Source: Flectonema sp. DT1601
Taxonomy: Eukaryota > Euglenozoa > Diplonemea > Diplonemida > Diplonemidae
DNA length: 64,000 bases
Assembly (NCBI GenBank): GCA_964019425.1
Contig: OZ025797.1
Location: 124,001 to 188,000 of the forward strand
Direction of reading: 5' to 3'
Shown: positions 18,928 through 28,457 of the stretch, one piece after another
Layout of the letters: each line of letters opens with the position of its first letter
Position numbering within the stretch: the stretch's first letter is position 1
Translations under genes and position numbers: made by a program
Notes under the pieces: model-generated
Database searches by the model: none
What the model was told of the DNA's origin: nothing
What the model saw: the letters and a program-made list of their open reading frames with translations, nothing else

Positions 18928-20337
18928 TTATGTCTGACACGGATCTTCAGTGTTGAGTAGGGTAATATTTGCAAACAGAGGATCCTCAAGCGCTTCTTTA
19001 GCTGTCGGACGGACAGCAACTTCCCTTTCAAAACACTTTAATAAAAACTTATGTATATCAGGATCACAGTCATTAGGTATACCAGGAGGAGGACCCTTTG
19101 AATTAGCAATATGGTATACTGCAGACCAAGGCGTGTCGAATGATGGCCAAGGTATGGATCCGAGCATCTCAATTACAGTGCAACCAACAGACCAAATATC
19201 TGCTTTACGTCCATATCCAGAATCATCTGTCAAAGCAATTACCTCTGGTGCCATCCAATAAGGAGTTCCAACCATAGTCTGACAGCCATGAGTAGCTGCG
19301 AGAACCACGTCTACTTTCTTACTGCTGCCAAAATCTGCTAATTTTACTTTGTCGTCGGTTCCCAATAAAATATTATCACCTTTAATATCCCTGTGTACGA
19401 TATCCTTTGAGTGAAGGTACTTCAATGCTTCAAGTACCTGTGACGTGTAGCTGATGCAGCTTTCGGTGTCAAGCTTTCCACATCTTCGGATTTGTGAGGC
19501 AAGAGATCCAGAAGCGAATTCCATAAATATATCAATCTCTTGATTGTTTTTTATATAACCAAAATATCTTATTATATGCGGGTGTACAACATCACGCATG
19601 ACACTGAACTCCTGTTGTAAGGCATCTAGGTCTGCCGCTTTTGGTTCTTCCGTTCCGAGTTCGATAACTTTTACAGCAAGTTTGATACCTTTCGGAAGAA
19701 ATCCTTCATAGACAGTTGCGAATGATCCTTTTCCTAACTTTCGCCCTCGTTGCCATAATTTTAAAATGTCTTCACTGTATGCTCCTTCATCCTCAGAGGA
19801 CGATACGACTGGTAGTGAATTTGTTGTCGGAACAGTTGTATTAAAGGAAGAGTAATAAGTTGAATTTGGAAGTGGAGGTCGACCAACTGGTGAACCAGAA
19901 TTCGCATATTGAATAGGCTTTAATGGTTGTCCGCTTGAGTCTAGTTCTTCAACGTACATTCGCATGTCGTTTTCTTCATTGCAATCCCAATACCAGATCT
20001 TTGTCCGTCCCCACGCTTTAGCATTTTTAATTACGACTATGTCGCTGCCGTCGAGGTAACTTACTCGGAATGGTTTTGTTTTTAAGTTGAATTCTCTTCT
20101 TATTATTCTCAGAACTGCAGCCCATGTGATCATCCAGTTCAAATTATGTCTAATAATGTGAACTGATTCTTGTACTATTTTTACGTTTATTTTTGCTGCT
20201 TCTTCTTCTTCCTCTTCTTCTTCGGCTTCTTCGTCTTCCTCTTCTTCTTCCTCCTCTTCCTCTTCTTCTTCTTCTTCTTCACATTCTTCTGCGTCATCGT
20301 CTTCAGTATCACTGGGTATATCTTCAGGGTTTTTCAT
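18928..20337 (-). CDS. STE11-type MAP kinase kinase kinase
   Basis: 469 aa, ATG start, single exon. Residues 16-46 are an almost pure Glu/Asp tract. Residues about 50-132 read as a PB1-like ubiquitin fold (FRVSYLDGSD and KIWYWDCNEE), a module that mediates pairing among MAPK-cascade and NADPH-oxidase proteins. The Ser/Thr kinase domain runs from about 194 to 455 and is complete: Gly loop GKGSFATV at 202-209, Lys223, catalytic HRDIKGDN with D317, DFG with D335, activation segment GTPYWMAPE at 357-365 and a C-lobe Arg near 443. The HRDIKGDN plus GTPYWMAPEV combination places it in the STE (MEKK/STE11) group. It should phosphorylate MAPKKs in a stress or differentiation cascade. The substrate and upstream signal cannot be read from the sequence. 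The acidic tract is encoded by a GAA/GAG microsatellite that may vary in length. Confidence 0.93.
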   Translation of the reverse strand: MKNPEDIPSDTEDDDAEECEEEEEEEEEEEEEEEDEEAEEEEEEEEAAKINVKIVQESVHIIRHNLNWMITWAAVLRIIRREFNLKTKPFRVSYLDGSDIVVIKNAKAWGRTKIWYWDCNEENDMRMYVEELDSSGQPLKPIQYANSGSPVGRPPLPNSTYYSSFNTTVPTTNSLPVVSSSEDEGAYSEDILKLWQRGRKLGKGSFATVYEGFLPKGIKLAVKVIELGTEEPKAADLDALQQEFSVMRDVVHPHIIRYFGYIKNNQEIDIFMEFASGSLASQIRRCGKLDTESCISYTSQVLEALKYLHSKDIVHRDIKGDNILLGTDDKVKLADFGSSKKVDVVLAATHGCQTMVGTPYWMAPEVIALTDDSGYGRKADIWSVGCTVIEMLGSIPWPSFDTPWSAVYHIANSKGPPPGIPNDCDPDIHKFLLKCFEREVAVRPTAKEALEDPLFANITLLNTEDPCQT

Positions 20338-20414
20338 TATTCTTTTATTTTATTTTATTTTTTTTTGTATTTGTTTTTTTTGTTTTCCTAAATAGAAGTA
20401 AGAAAGCCATTAAC

Positions 20415-20445
<31 letters not shown>

Positions 20446-21223
20446 TGATTAATCTCCGTTTTGTAATTCCTGTGAAAGGACGATAAGGTTTAAATAATTT
20501 AAAAAAAAAAATCACAAACAGTTCCAGCTTGACTGAAATTCAAAAGGAAAGAACAACTACAAGGTGGTCGAGGAAAACGATTCCCATCATTCGCTTTACC
20601 AACTATTGAATATACTGCAACGGATTCTCAAAATGATTTCCACCTTATTAAAAGAGGTTACAATGCAGGAGGAGATGACATTTTGACAAGTCCACTAAAA
20701 TGGTTCACCAAATGATGATTTTAGCTTAAGAAGGTACGCCACATCATAATATTATATACGGTTAGAATTTCCTCTCTATTTTTTTTTTTTTTTTTTTTGA
20801 AAAAAAAAAGAAAGAAAAAAAAAACTAAAAAACACGAAAACGAAGTAGGAGGCGGTAAATTGATCAAATTTGGCTAAACAGGTGTCCGGTACCGACACAA
20901 TAAAAGACATGGGTTGGATTAAAAATACGGTACAGTGACTAAAAAAAACGATGCATGGGGGAAGGAAGATTACAATAACTAAAATTTAAGAAACTAACGA
21001 AAAGAAGAAAAAAAAATGAAAACAAAAACTGGCTGACACAACAGCCAAGAAATCGCACATTAAAAAAACTACCCTTTTTTTTTTTTTTTTCGGGTGAAAA
21101 ATACAGTTTTCCTTATTCACCCACGAAGGGGAATATCACAATACGTAAATGCACTGAGTACGCGCAGTGTGTGATTGACAACAACAACCTCCTTTTCAGG
21201 TGATGGCATCGATAACAACACAC
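20338..21223. other. Intergenic stretch, no gene seen
   Basis: 886 nt with an AAT microsatellite (about 20412-20445) and A/T runs near 20508 and 20780-20830. On the minus strand CTTCTATTTAG close to 20392 is a good splice acceptor for the kinase gene. No protein-like frame is present. Confidence 0.55.
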
Positions 21224-24200
21224 TTAACTAAATAACTCTGACAATTTATTCTTTTTCATAAATCTTTTAGCTTTTGTTGTGTCCTTTGCTGCCTGTGGAG
21301 ATGCTGACCTGAGTGCGGAAGTTGCTTCGGTCTCAGCCCTGTTTCGAGCGATTGATCCGATACTGGGTGTTGAGATGTTTTGAACACCACTAAACTGCTC
21401 CCGAGTTGCAGAGGCTGCCAAGGAACGAGTTTTGACTCTTCCTTTGTTATAAAACTTATCTTGCAGATCTGTTGGAATTGTTTGGTTTACAGAAATTTTT
21501 GATCTCTTCTTCTGTGATGATAACCTCGTCATCCCAGGTGATGAGAGGGGCGAACGTGGTGAAGTCTTATGATGCGTGTGGTCCATAGCCACTCTTGCAG
21601 CATTCCTAAAAGTACCACTTCGCATCGTAGGACTATTCGGTGACTGAGGAGGAGTATAAAATAAAGTATCATGTAAACCCCCATTCGGAATTGGACTCAG
21701 AGACCGACCAGACGGAGGAGCCTTGACACCTGTAGGAGGAGGAGGGAACTGCTTACTCGATGGTGAGTTAACAGACATCGTTGGAGAACTTGGAGGCTCT
21801 TTGAATGACGGCGGAAACATACTTTTTGAATATATCTCAGAGCGGCTTCTCGGAGAATTAGGATTCGACTTCGAGTACCTGAGCGACGCAGGTGAATGTC
21901 TTCCACTACTTGTAAGTGAATAAAAGCTTTCTGGACTTGCTGGAGAATGAGGATACCCAATACCAGGACTAGTATGTCGATGTCTTGATTGTTTATCAAA
22001 ATCATGATTTGAGATTGTTGAGGGAATTGGATCACCAAATCCATCATACTTTGAACTACCTCTTCGTGTTTTGTAACTGGGCTGTCGATGAAATCGATTC
22101 TGAGAAGGTCTCGGACTTCGAGTTTGCTCTGTTCTTTGCACGTCATCAACACTCGGAAGTGATTCTGCATAGTCACGAAAATAATCACATTCTACGATAG
22201 GAATTAATTCAGAATGAATCTTTGAACTTTTATCTCTAGCCTGTTGACAAAGCCAACTACACACAACGTTATTTGGAGTACTGATTGCTAGTGTGACTGA
22301 AGTCCTATCCTGAAGTGATTCATTGCATTGAATTATTGTACATCCACGTGGTTTACATTCAATGTACTCTTCCAAAGCAGAGGTGAAAAGATCCGGTTCA
22401 AAACCCTGAATGTGTTCATCAATAAGTAATCGTACCTGATGCCTAGGAGGGACCGTGTCATCTGGAAAGACCGTTCCGACTGCACTGCGGCTTCCGATCA
22501 GCTGACAATCGCAAGCAGCGTTGCTATAAAACCTAACAGCGTTCGATGTCTTACTGAGTTCTAGAAAAGTAATATCACGAAGTCTCTTTTCTAAGATATC
22601 TTTACATGTATTGGCATCCCGTTCAGACATCGACTGGATTTTTAATTCCAATAAAACAGTTGTGGGAGTATCTATGATAACTCTGTGAAGGTGTCCAACA
22701 CCTGGAATGCCGTCGGCTACGCGAAGCAGAATTTCCGATTCAACGGCGTCCTTAAATGAGCAAGTTGCTGCTCTACTTGTCATCTGTAACTGATGATATC
22801 CAACATCACAACCGAAGTCTACCAACACTCTCAGAGGTGCTGTAAACAACTCTCTTGGTATTCTAACTCCTTCTGACGAAGAACTTTTCGATGGTACATA
22901 AGAAACCGGACTTCTTAAATGAGCTTCGGAAACGATAGCTTCCTGTTCTCTGTATATGTTATTATTGTTTTGGTTGTTCGATAATTTGACATGTTTCTTG
23001 TTTGATGAGCTCGATGACGATTTTGAATAACCATTCCGCTGATGAGTTTTATTTTTATCCCAACCATTCAAATCATTATTTCTCGGAGGTTCTCTCCGAC
23101 GTTCACTGTCCGGCTGATATCTATCTCTTGGTTTATAACTGTCACGTCTTACAGAATCTCGGTTTGTATCATTACGCGATGATCTTTTACGAGTGTAGTC
23201 GCTTGAATCGGAAGAGCTTTCTCGCTTTGGAAGCGGTTTTGCACTTCTGGTGTCAACTTTTGGAGTGTTGCTATACTTGCGAATATCAGAATCAGAGGAG
23301 CTGTCGCGTCTTGGGGGTTTTGATGTCGGTTTCCGACTCCTTCGATCAGATTCAGGAGACCTATCACTTCGCCGACTATCTGCTCTTTGATAGTGCGGAC
23401 GATGTCGGTGACTGTGGCTGCTGGAATCGGAGGAGTTTTCACGTTTTGGAGGTTTTGATGTTGTTTTCCGACTGTAGTTTGTCCTTCGATCAGAATCAGG
23501 AGACTTATCACGTCGTCGACTATCTGCCCTGTCATGTTGTGGAGACCTGTCATGACGTCGATGACTGTGGCTGCTGGAATCGGAAGAGCTTTCACGTTTT
23601 GGAGGTGGTTTTGACTTCTTCTTTGGATCTTGAATATCTACTTTTTGATGTCTTTTATCACTCTCCGAACTTCTAGATCGCATTGCTGACTTTGTTGGTG
23701 ACATCGACCTCCCTCTGTGAGATTTTATTGTTTCCTCTCTCTGCGCTAGTTGTTGTTGTCGTTGTTTGACTAACCTTTCTAACCTGTCAGATAATTTAGA
23801 AGAGTTCCTTTCACTTGAGAACTGTCCTAGTTGGTCGTACTCAGCAGCTTTATTGCTGCTCACAGATGGTTGTCTGGGAGTTTCATGTGGCCGGAGAGGC
23901 GATAGATCCTGCTGTTGTGTTCTAACTGCCTCAGAAGCTTCTCCACCAAAGTCAAGATGACTTGGTGGTGGTTCGGCCATATTTAAGGGAGTAGATTTGT
24001 GAGGTTTTACTGGTGAGTTGTTGGGCCATTTAATAGTTACATTTGATCCTGTGGGAGCATCAAAGTCGAGTACTGCAGGTCTGATTGGTGTAAACCCTGT
24101 TGTCGAAGTTGTTCCATCAGACTGAAGTACTTGTGAACAAACTTGTTTGAATTGTCTCCATCCACAAGTTGGGGTATTGTTGTTTCTTGACATGGCTGTC

Positions 24201-24445
24201 CAAAGTTTATTAAATACTTGAGTGTCTCGATCTGACATCTTTTTTGGATTATCAAATATATCTAACCACGCTACGGCATTAAGAGCTTGATACCTGGCAA
24301 GCGTAAGCCCTTCTAACTCTTCTTCACTCGGAATGGTTTCACGTCTCGCCAGCATAGAGAAGCATCGTTGAGGACAATCACCGAAATCTAATGTTTTATG
24401 ACATCTTATAAAAGCATCTCTTATTTGATGGTCCTCATCATTCAT
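21224..24445 (-). CDS. Large RS-rich, mostly disordered protein
   Basis: 1073 aa with an ATG start. Residues 1-110 form a Cys- and Trp-containing helical domain I cannot assign. Residues about 225-500 are an unusual low-complexity region with repeated KPP-x-RESSSDSSSHSHR-like units and many Arg-Ser, Ser-Pro and Asp-Ser pairs, like an RS domain. Residues about 535-760 return to normal composition (RVLVDFGCDVGYHQLQM and later Cys-rich strands) and could be one folded domain. The rest is Ser/Pro-rich with many SP and TP sites expected to be kinase targets. RS domains usually work in splicing or nuclear-speckle assembly, but a cytoskeletal role is equally possible without a known folded domain. 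There is no sign of frame disruption in the repetitive part. Confidence 0.75.
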   Translation of the reverse strand: MNDEDHQIRDAFIRCHKTLDFGDCPQRCFSMLARRETIPSEEELEGLTLARYQALNAVAWLDIFDNPKKMSDRDTQVFNKLWTAMSRNNNTPTCGWRQFKQVCSQVLQSDGTTSTTGFTPIRPAVLDFDAPTGSNVTIKWPNNSPVKPHKSTPLNMAEPPPSHLDFGGEASEAVRTQQQDLSPLRPHETPRQPSVSSNKAAEYDQLGQFSSERNSSKLSDRLERLVKQRQQQLAQREETIKSHRGRSMSPTKSAMRSRSSESDKRHQKVDIQDPKKKSKPPPKRESSSDSSSHSHRRHDRSPQHDRADSRRRDKSPDSDRRTNYSRKTTSKPPKRENSSDSSSHSHRHRPHYQRADSRRSDRSPESDRRSRKPTSKPPRRDSSSDSDIRKYSNTPKVDTRSAKPLPKRESSSDSSDYTRKRSSRNDTNRDSVRRDSYKPRDRYQPDSERRREPPRNNDLNGWDKNKTHQRNGYSKSSSSSSNKKHVKLSNNQNNNNIYREQEAIVSEAHLRSPVSYVPSKSSSSEGVRIPRELFTAPLRVLVDFGCDVGYHQLQMTSRAATCSFKDAVESEILLRVADGIPGVGHLHRVIIDTPTTVLLELKIQSMSERDANTCKDILEKRLRDITFLELSKTSNAVRFYSNAACDCQLIGSRSAVGTVFPDDTVPPRHQVRLLIDEHIQGFEPDLFTSALEEYIECKPRGCTIIQCNESLQDRTSVTLAISTPNNVVCSWLCQQARDKSSKIHSELIPIVECDYFRDYAESLPSVDDVQRTEQTRSPRPSQNRFHRQPSYKTRRGSSKYDGFGDPIPSTISNHDFDKQSRHRHTSPGIGYPHSPASPESFYSLTSSGRHSPASLRYSKSNPNSPRSRSEIYSKSMFPPSFKEPPSSPTMSVNSPSSKQFPPPPTGVKAPPSGRSLSPIPNGGLHDTLFYTPPQSPNSPTMRSGTFRNAARVAMDHTHHKTSPRSPLSSPGMTRLSSQKKRSKISVNQTIPTDLQDKFYNKGRVKTRSLAASATREQFSGVQNISTPSIGSIARNRAETEATSALRSASPQAAKDTTKAKRFMKKNKLSELFS

Positions 24446-24580
24446 GATGTTTACTTTGTGAGGAAAAATATAAATATAAAAAAGTTAAACCAAAAGTTTT
24501 TTTTCAATTGAATAAGATGCAGAAACGCCATCGTTCCACTACTTTGTTAATATGTGTAAATAATATAAAACTGTTGTAGT

Positions 24581-26791
24581 CTATAATCTCTCGGGTATCG
24601 AAGGGGCATCTGCTGGTGTTGCGCATGTGAATGGAACGTGACGAGCAACGTGAAAGAACTCTGCGACAGTCATTTGATCATAACCTGCTCCAGAAGAAGA
24701 GAACGAAACTCCCATAAAAGGAGACGGTTGCTGATTGATATCCAAAAGGAACGCACGAGAGGCAACATCATATCTGCATTCTGATCCACAAGGAGGATGT
24801 ACAAGATCAGGAAATGGAACCCACATCGGATAATGCATCGTCATTGGTAGATGTGTTTCCTTTCCTTGAGTATGATTCACTGAAGTCTCAAATATCGTAT
24901 CAATAAATGAATTTATTATATCAATATGATTTCTCGGATCTGCTGCAACTGCTGCTTCTCGTGCCTTCGCTCTTCCGATTGCCGGCATTCCATCGACATC
25001 CTCACTCCTCGCGAGAGTTTCAGATTCAAATCTTTGCATCCAAACAGTAAACTCGTGGAGGTATTGTAATTTTAGAATCGACCAAAAACGGGCATCCTTC
25101 CCAGCATCATCTTTTGAGAATAATTTTATCCAAGAACAACTTGATTTTCTATCGCAATCAATAAAAGCAGCGTGTTTCAACTGAATCACCATTCTCCGAT
25201 CTTTTGTATCCTGAAACAGTTCGTCAATTATTTCAGTTATGTCAGCAGTACTGCAAATTCCTCCTTTTAGAGTCTGACTAGCAAAACAACCTCCGCGAGC
25301 AGTAAGATCGTTGGTGGTTTCTTTTTGTTGGCATTTTTGTTTTATCGTTAAGAAAAGATTTCGCATGCCGGAAATCATCCAACTCCCAGCATAGCCCATT
25401 GTGATGAGAGAGAGCACAGCACAGTTAGGGTCAGCACTGTATCGCTGACATGCGTGTAGAAATGAATAGGTCACATCACAGAGAGACCTGTTCCTTTCCT
25501 TGGCGTAGTTTTTAAAGAACAGTGTCAGGTCACTATTTTTATTTGCATATTGAAAAAGAGATCTTCCGATGATCAAAGCATCTTGGTGAGTGAACTTCAT
25601 ATCAAACGGGACTCCCAGAGAATGTAAATAACTCGGTAACCAAGCTGGTTCTCCAAATGGCCGCAGTACTTTGTTAGGTGCGGATACAATTGGAGGACGA
25701 GTGTCCCAGACGCCAAGGACTTGTTCGATTAAGTTGGTTGAGGTGTTTTCAGTCTGAAGAAGCTTTGTGGCAATTGTTGTTGTTGCAGTCATTAACTCAC
25801 GACAAAGTAGTGAAACTGTTTCATTAGTTGGTCTGGTTACATCTATTCCCCAAGGCTCTAGATTAGGAAATTGTTGTCTATTGTCCCATTTAGGTCGTGG
25901 TGTAAAAGATCCATCAGGGACATGTTTTTTCATATCGATGGTAATTCTCGTCTTTTGCAACCATTTCGTCGCAACCTGCGCTACTCTGGTTTTTATTTCC
26001 GGGGTCACATCAGCCGCCTGCGCCTTCGCCTTCGCGTCAAAAACCAATTTCTCTCTTCTTAATTTTTTTATCTCAGCAATTTGCTCCCCCGTTTTCTCGT
26101 TTAAAATCCTATTCTCAAAGTTCGCATCTGAAAGTAATTTCTCCATAGATAAGTAACTAGCTACCGTGTTGCGTAAAGCAGCCGTCTCGGAGTTCATCTT
26201 CATGACCTCTTTTTTGTACGTCTGAACTTTTAATTGAAGTTTGTTTATTTCTTCATTAAGTTCAGTCACTTCGTATTGATGAGTGACGGCTCTCAGAGAT
26301 ATTTCACCGTATTTTGGTCGGGATTGTTGCTGCGGTTGTGGTTGTGGTTGTGGTTGCTGTGCAGTTGTTTTTTCCTGAAGATTTCGACTGATCTCATGTG
26401 TTTCTAGATTTTCAACGGTAGCTAAAATCCTTTCTAATATCACATCAAATATAGTGAACGACGTTGACATCAGTTTTAAACACATTTTCGCTTTCCATAC
26501 ATCACTCTGAGATGATAAATATATCTTTTCCAATTCCAGTAGCAATTTCGGTTTCGTATCTTTTCCAGTGTGAACGTATTGCAGTAAAGCGCTCTCTGCA
26601 TCTTTTATTATAAGTTTTGAACATCTTCCAACAGGTGGCTTTGGTCTATATATCTCTCTCGATTTTTGATCTTTAACTACTACTTCCTTCTTCTTAATGA
26701 CAACATGTTTAACTCGCTGTTGATCTCCTAAATGTGACTTGGATGTAAATATTGGTATTATGCTATTCTGTAGAATCCCATCAGTCATCAT
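24581..26791 (-). CDS. Coiled-coil protein of unknown function
   Basis: 736 aa with tandem ATG codons. Residues about 145-157 are a Pro-Gln repeat. Residues about 170-265 form a convincing coiled coil with heptad-spaced Leu, Ile and Val among Glu, Lys and Asn. The C-terminal 450 residues have normal globular composition, with several Trp, Cys and aromatic residues, and look like a conserved folded region I cannot name. The architecture (basic N-terminus, coiled coil, large C-terminal domain) would suit a cytoskeletal or axonemal scaffold; that is inference. An A/T run near 26806-26822 lies just upstream of the start. Confidence 0.7.
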   Translation of the reverse strand: MMTDGILQNSIIPIFTSKSHLGDQQRVKHVVIKKKEVVVKDQKSREIYRPKPPVGRCSKLIIKDAESALLQYVHTGKDTKPKLLLELEKIYLSSQSDVWKAKMCLKLMSTSFTIFDVILERILATVENLETHEISRNLQEKTTAQQPQPQPQPQQQSRPKYGEISLRAVTHQYEVTELNEEINKLQLKVQTYKKEVMKMNSETAALRNTVASYLSMEKLLSDANFENRILNEKTGEQIAEIKKLRREKLVFDAKAKAQAADVTPEIKTRVAQVATKWLQKTRITIDMKKHVPDGSFTPRPKWDNRQQFPNLEPWGIDVTRPTNETVSLLCRELMTATTTIATKLLQTENTSTNLIEQVLGVWDTRPPIVSAPNKVLRPFGEPAWLPSYLHSLGVPFDMKFTHQDALIIGRSLFQYANKNSDLTLFFKNYAKERNRSLCDVTYSFLHACQRYSADPNCAVLSLITMGYAGSWMISGMRNLFLTIKQKCQQKETTNDLTARGGCFASQTLKGGICSTADITEIIDELFQDTKDRRMVIQLKHAAFIDCDRKSSCSWIKLFSKDDAGKDARFWSILKLQYLHEFTVWMQRFESETLARSEDVDGMPAIGRAKAREAAVAADPRNHIDIINSFIDTIFETSVNHTQGKETHLPMTMHYPMWVPFPDLVHPPCGSECRYDVASRAFLLDINQQPSPFMGVSFSSSGAGYDQMTVAEFFHVARHVPFTCATPADAPSIPERL

Positions 26792-26973
26792 TTCATAGTT
26801 TTTTTAAAAAAAAAAAAAAAAAATTCCCCCTTCTGTAAAAAAACATAGCAGCTTAAGAAAAACAATACCCTTTTTTAAAAGGGAACTCATAACCGACGCA
26901 CATGATGAATAATAAAGCAACCAACTGAGTCCATCACTTTGTCAGAACTGATAATGTGGTGATGTTGATATTT

Positions 26974-28197
26974 CTAATAAATGGAAGTGACTGGGATGTC
27001 ATCATTTTCAGGTGAGTTGTTAGCAAGTAATTCTTTGTCAAGAGCGTTTTGCCGTTTGCCGTTTTCGGAAAACCCGCTTCTAACAGTCGTGCGCAGTTTA
27101 ACATAAACCTCGCTCGCGTCGTTTGATGCAGAAGACAGAAACGGATCTACCAAAGCCTCCTCTTCAGAAGAGTGTTTAGAGTCTTGCGTAAAGTCAATGG
27201 AATCAATGGCTTGTCGAACACTCGCACATATCAAACCAGCTGCTACATCATAAGGATAAAACCCTCCATTCGAAGGAACAAGTTTCATAGAGGAAGAGCA
27301 ATAGGGCATCAGATCTTGGCTAGTTTTTGTTGAGTTGTAGTTTGACTTATTTTCGGTAAACGCTAATATAATTCCCCATGGTCTGTTAATACTCGGTGAT
27401 GGTGGTCCTCTATAAAATTTCGCAGGCTCCGCACTTCCTGCAGGAGTGTCTTTTACACCAACGAAGTCCACCCTTTGTCTCTTGTGATTATAACTAACCC
27501 ATTTCCAAATGTTATTTACTAACGTTATGGGAATGTCTAAAACACCTCCGTGTGTGTATTTAGCCAAAAGGTAAAATTTGTGAAAGGAGTTCTCATCAAT
27601 AATGATTCGAGAAACGTTGTACTGAAGTGACACACTTATTACGCTGGCCATCATTTGGTCAGTTAAACATCCGTCTACTATTAGGAATATTCTTGGCTTC
27701 ATATTATCTTCTTCAGCATCGAAATCAATCTGTGACGTATAAGGCTGCAACGCTGAAGGAAATTCAGCAACCACCAATGAATTGAGTTGCTCGTGTAGAC
27801 CGAACGTACTATTTACGAATCTTACGAGTTCAATAGCTGATCCGTAAGTTTTTTTTGGTACTGTAGTTGGAAGAGAATTAATAGCAGATGACTTCTCTTC
27901 AATGTGAATAATCGGTGTTGGGAACTTACCCGATGTTATCGCCTTCGTGATTGAGGGAATTCCCATCAAAATTCGATCATATTGTCTGGTCTTGGAATCG
28001 CTGGCGTAAGTGGAAGTTCGTTCCGCATACCTTTTTGGAACTATAGGTCTTTGTAGCCGTTTTGGTGGTTCCGTGTTATATACCTTCTTGTGCTTCGTCA
28101 CATATTTCGCAAGTGACACTCCTGAAAGATCCGCGGCCTGTGCTGGTCGTGTTGATGGAACACGCGAGACTCGCAATACTCTGGTACGAAACATCAT
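26974..28197 (-). CDS. SpoU/TrmH-type RNA 2'-O-methyltransferase, divergent (MRM1-like)
   Basis: 407 aa from the ATG at 28197; an in-frame TTG three codons upstream is not used here. The start lies behind CGTACAAACAG. The N-terminus is rich in Arg with few acids, as in a mitochondrial targeting peptide. RILMGIPSITKAITSGKFPTPIIHI (about 76-100) matches the substrate-binding subdomain that precedes the SpoU fold. The stretch around LIVDGCLTDQMMASVISV resembles SpoU motif 1. WGIILAFTENKS with a later GGFYPYDVAAGLICASVR resembles motifs 2 and 3, where AdoMet sits in a trefoil knot. The asparagine and glycines of the bacterial motifs are partly changed, so activity is likely but not certain. Mitochondrial rRNA or tRNA ribose methylation is the best guess. 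Confidence 0.6.
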   Translation of the reverse strand: MMFRTRVLRVSRVPSTRPAQAADLSGVSLAKYVTKHKKVYNTEPPKRLQRPIVPKRYAERTSTYASDSKTRQYDRILMGIPSITKAITSGKFPTPIIHIEEKSSAINSLPTTVPKKTYGSAIELVRFVNSTFGLHEQLNSLVVAEFPSALQPYTSQIDFDAEEDNMKPRIFLIVDGCLTDQMMASVISVSLQYNVSRIIIDENSFHKFYLLAKYTHGGVLDIPITLVNNIWKWVSYNHKRQRVDFVGVKDTPAGSAEPAKFYRGPPSPSINRPWGIILAFTENKSNYNSTKTSQDLMPYCSSSMKLVPSNGGFYPYDVAAGLICASVRQAIDSIDFTQDSKHSSEEEALVDPFLSSASNDASEVYVKLRTTVRSGFSENGKRQNALDKELLANNSPENDDIPVTSIY

Positions 28198-28457
28198 TCT
28201 ATTCAATTACTCTCTGTTTGTACGAAGTATGATTTGAGCTATTTTCTTTTTTTTTTTTTTTTTTTGTTACACTATTTAGAAACCATTTTAACACGTCAGG
28301 TATGGAGATACGTTTGTTTCTGTTATAACAAAAACAGGAGATAACAAGAAGAATCACAGATATAATTAACAATCGATGCGGTAATAAAGAACACTGCTTA
28401 ATGCTACTTTTTTTTTTTTTTCTTTTTTTTTTCTTATTTTTTTTTTCTTCTCTATGT

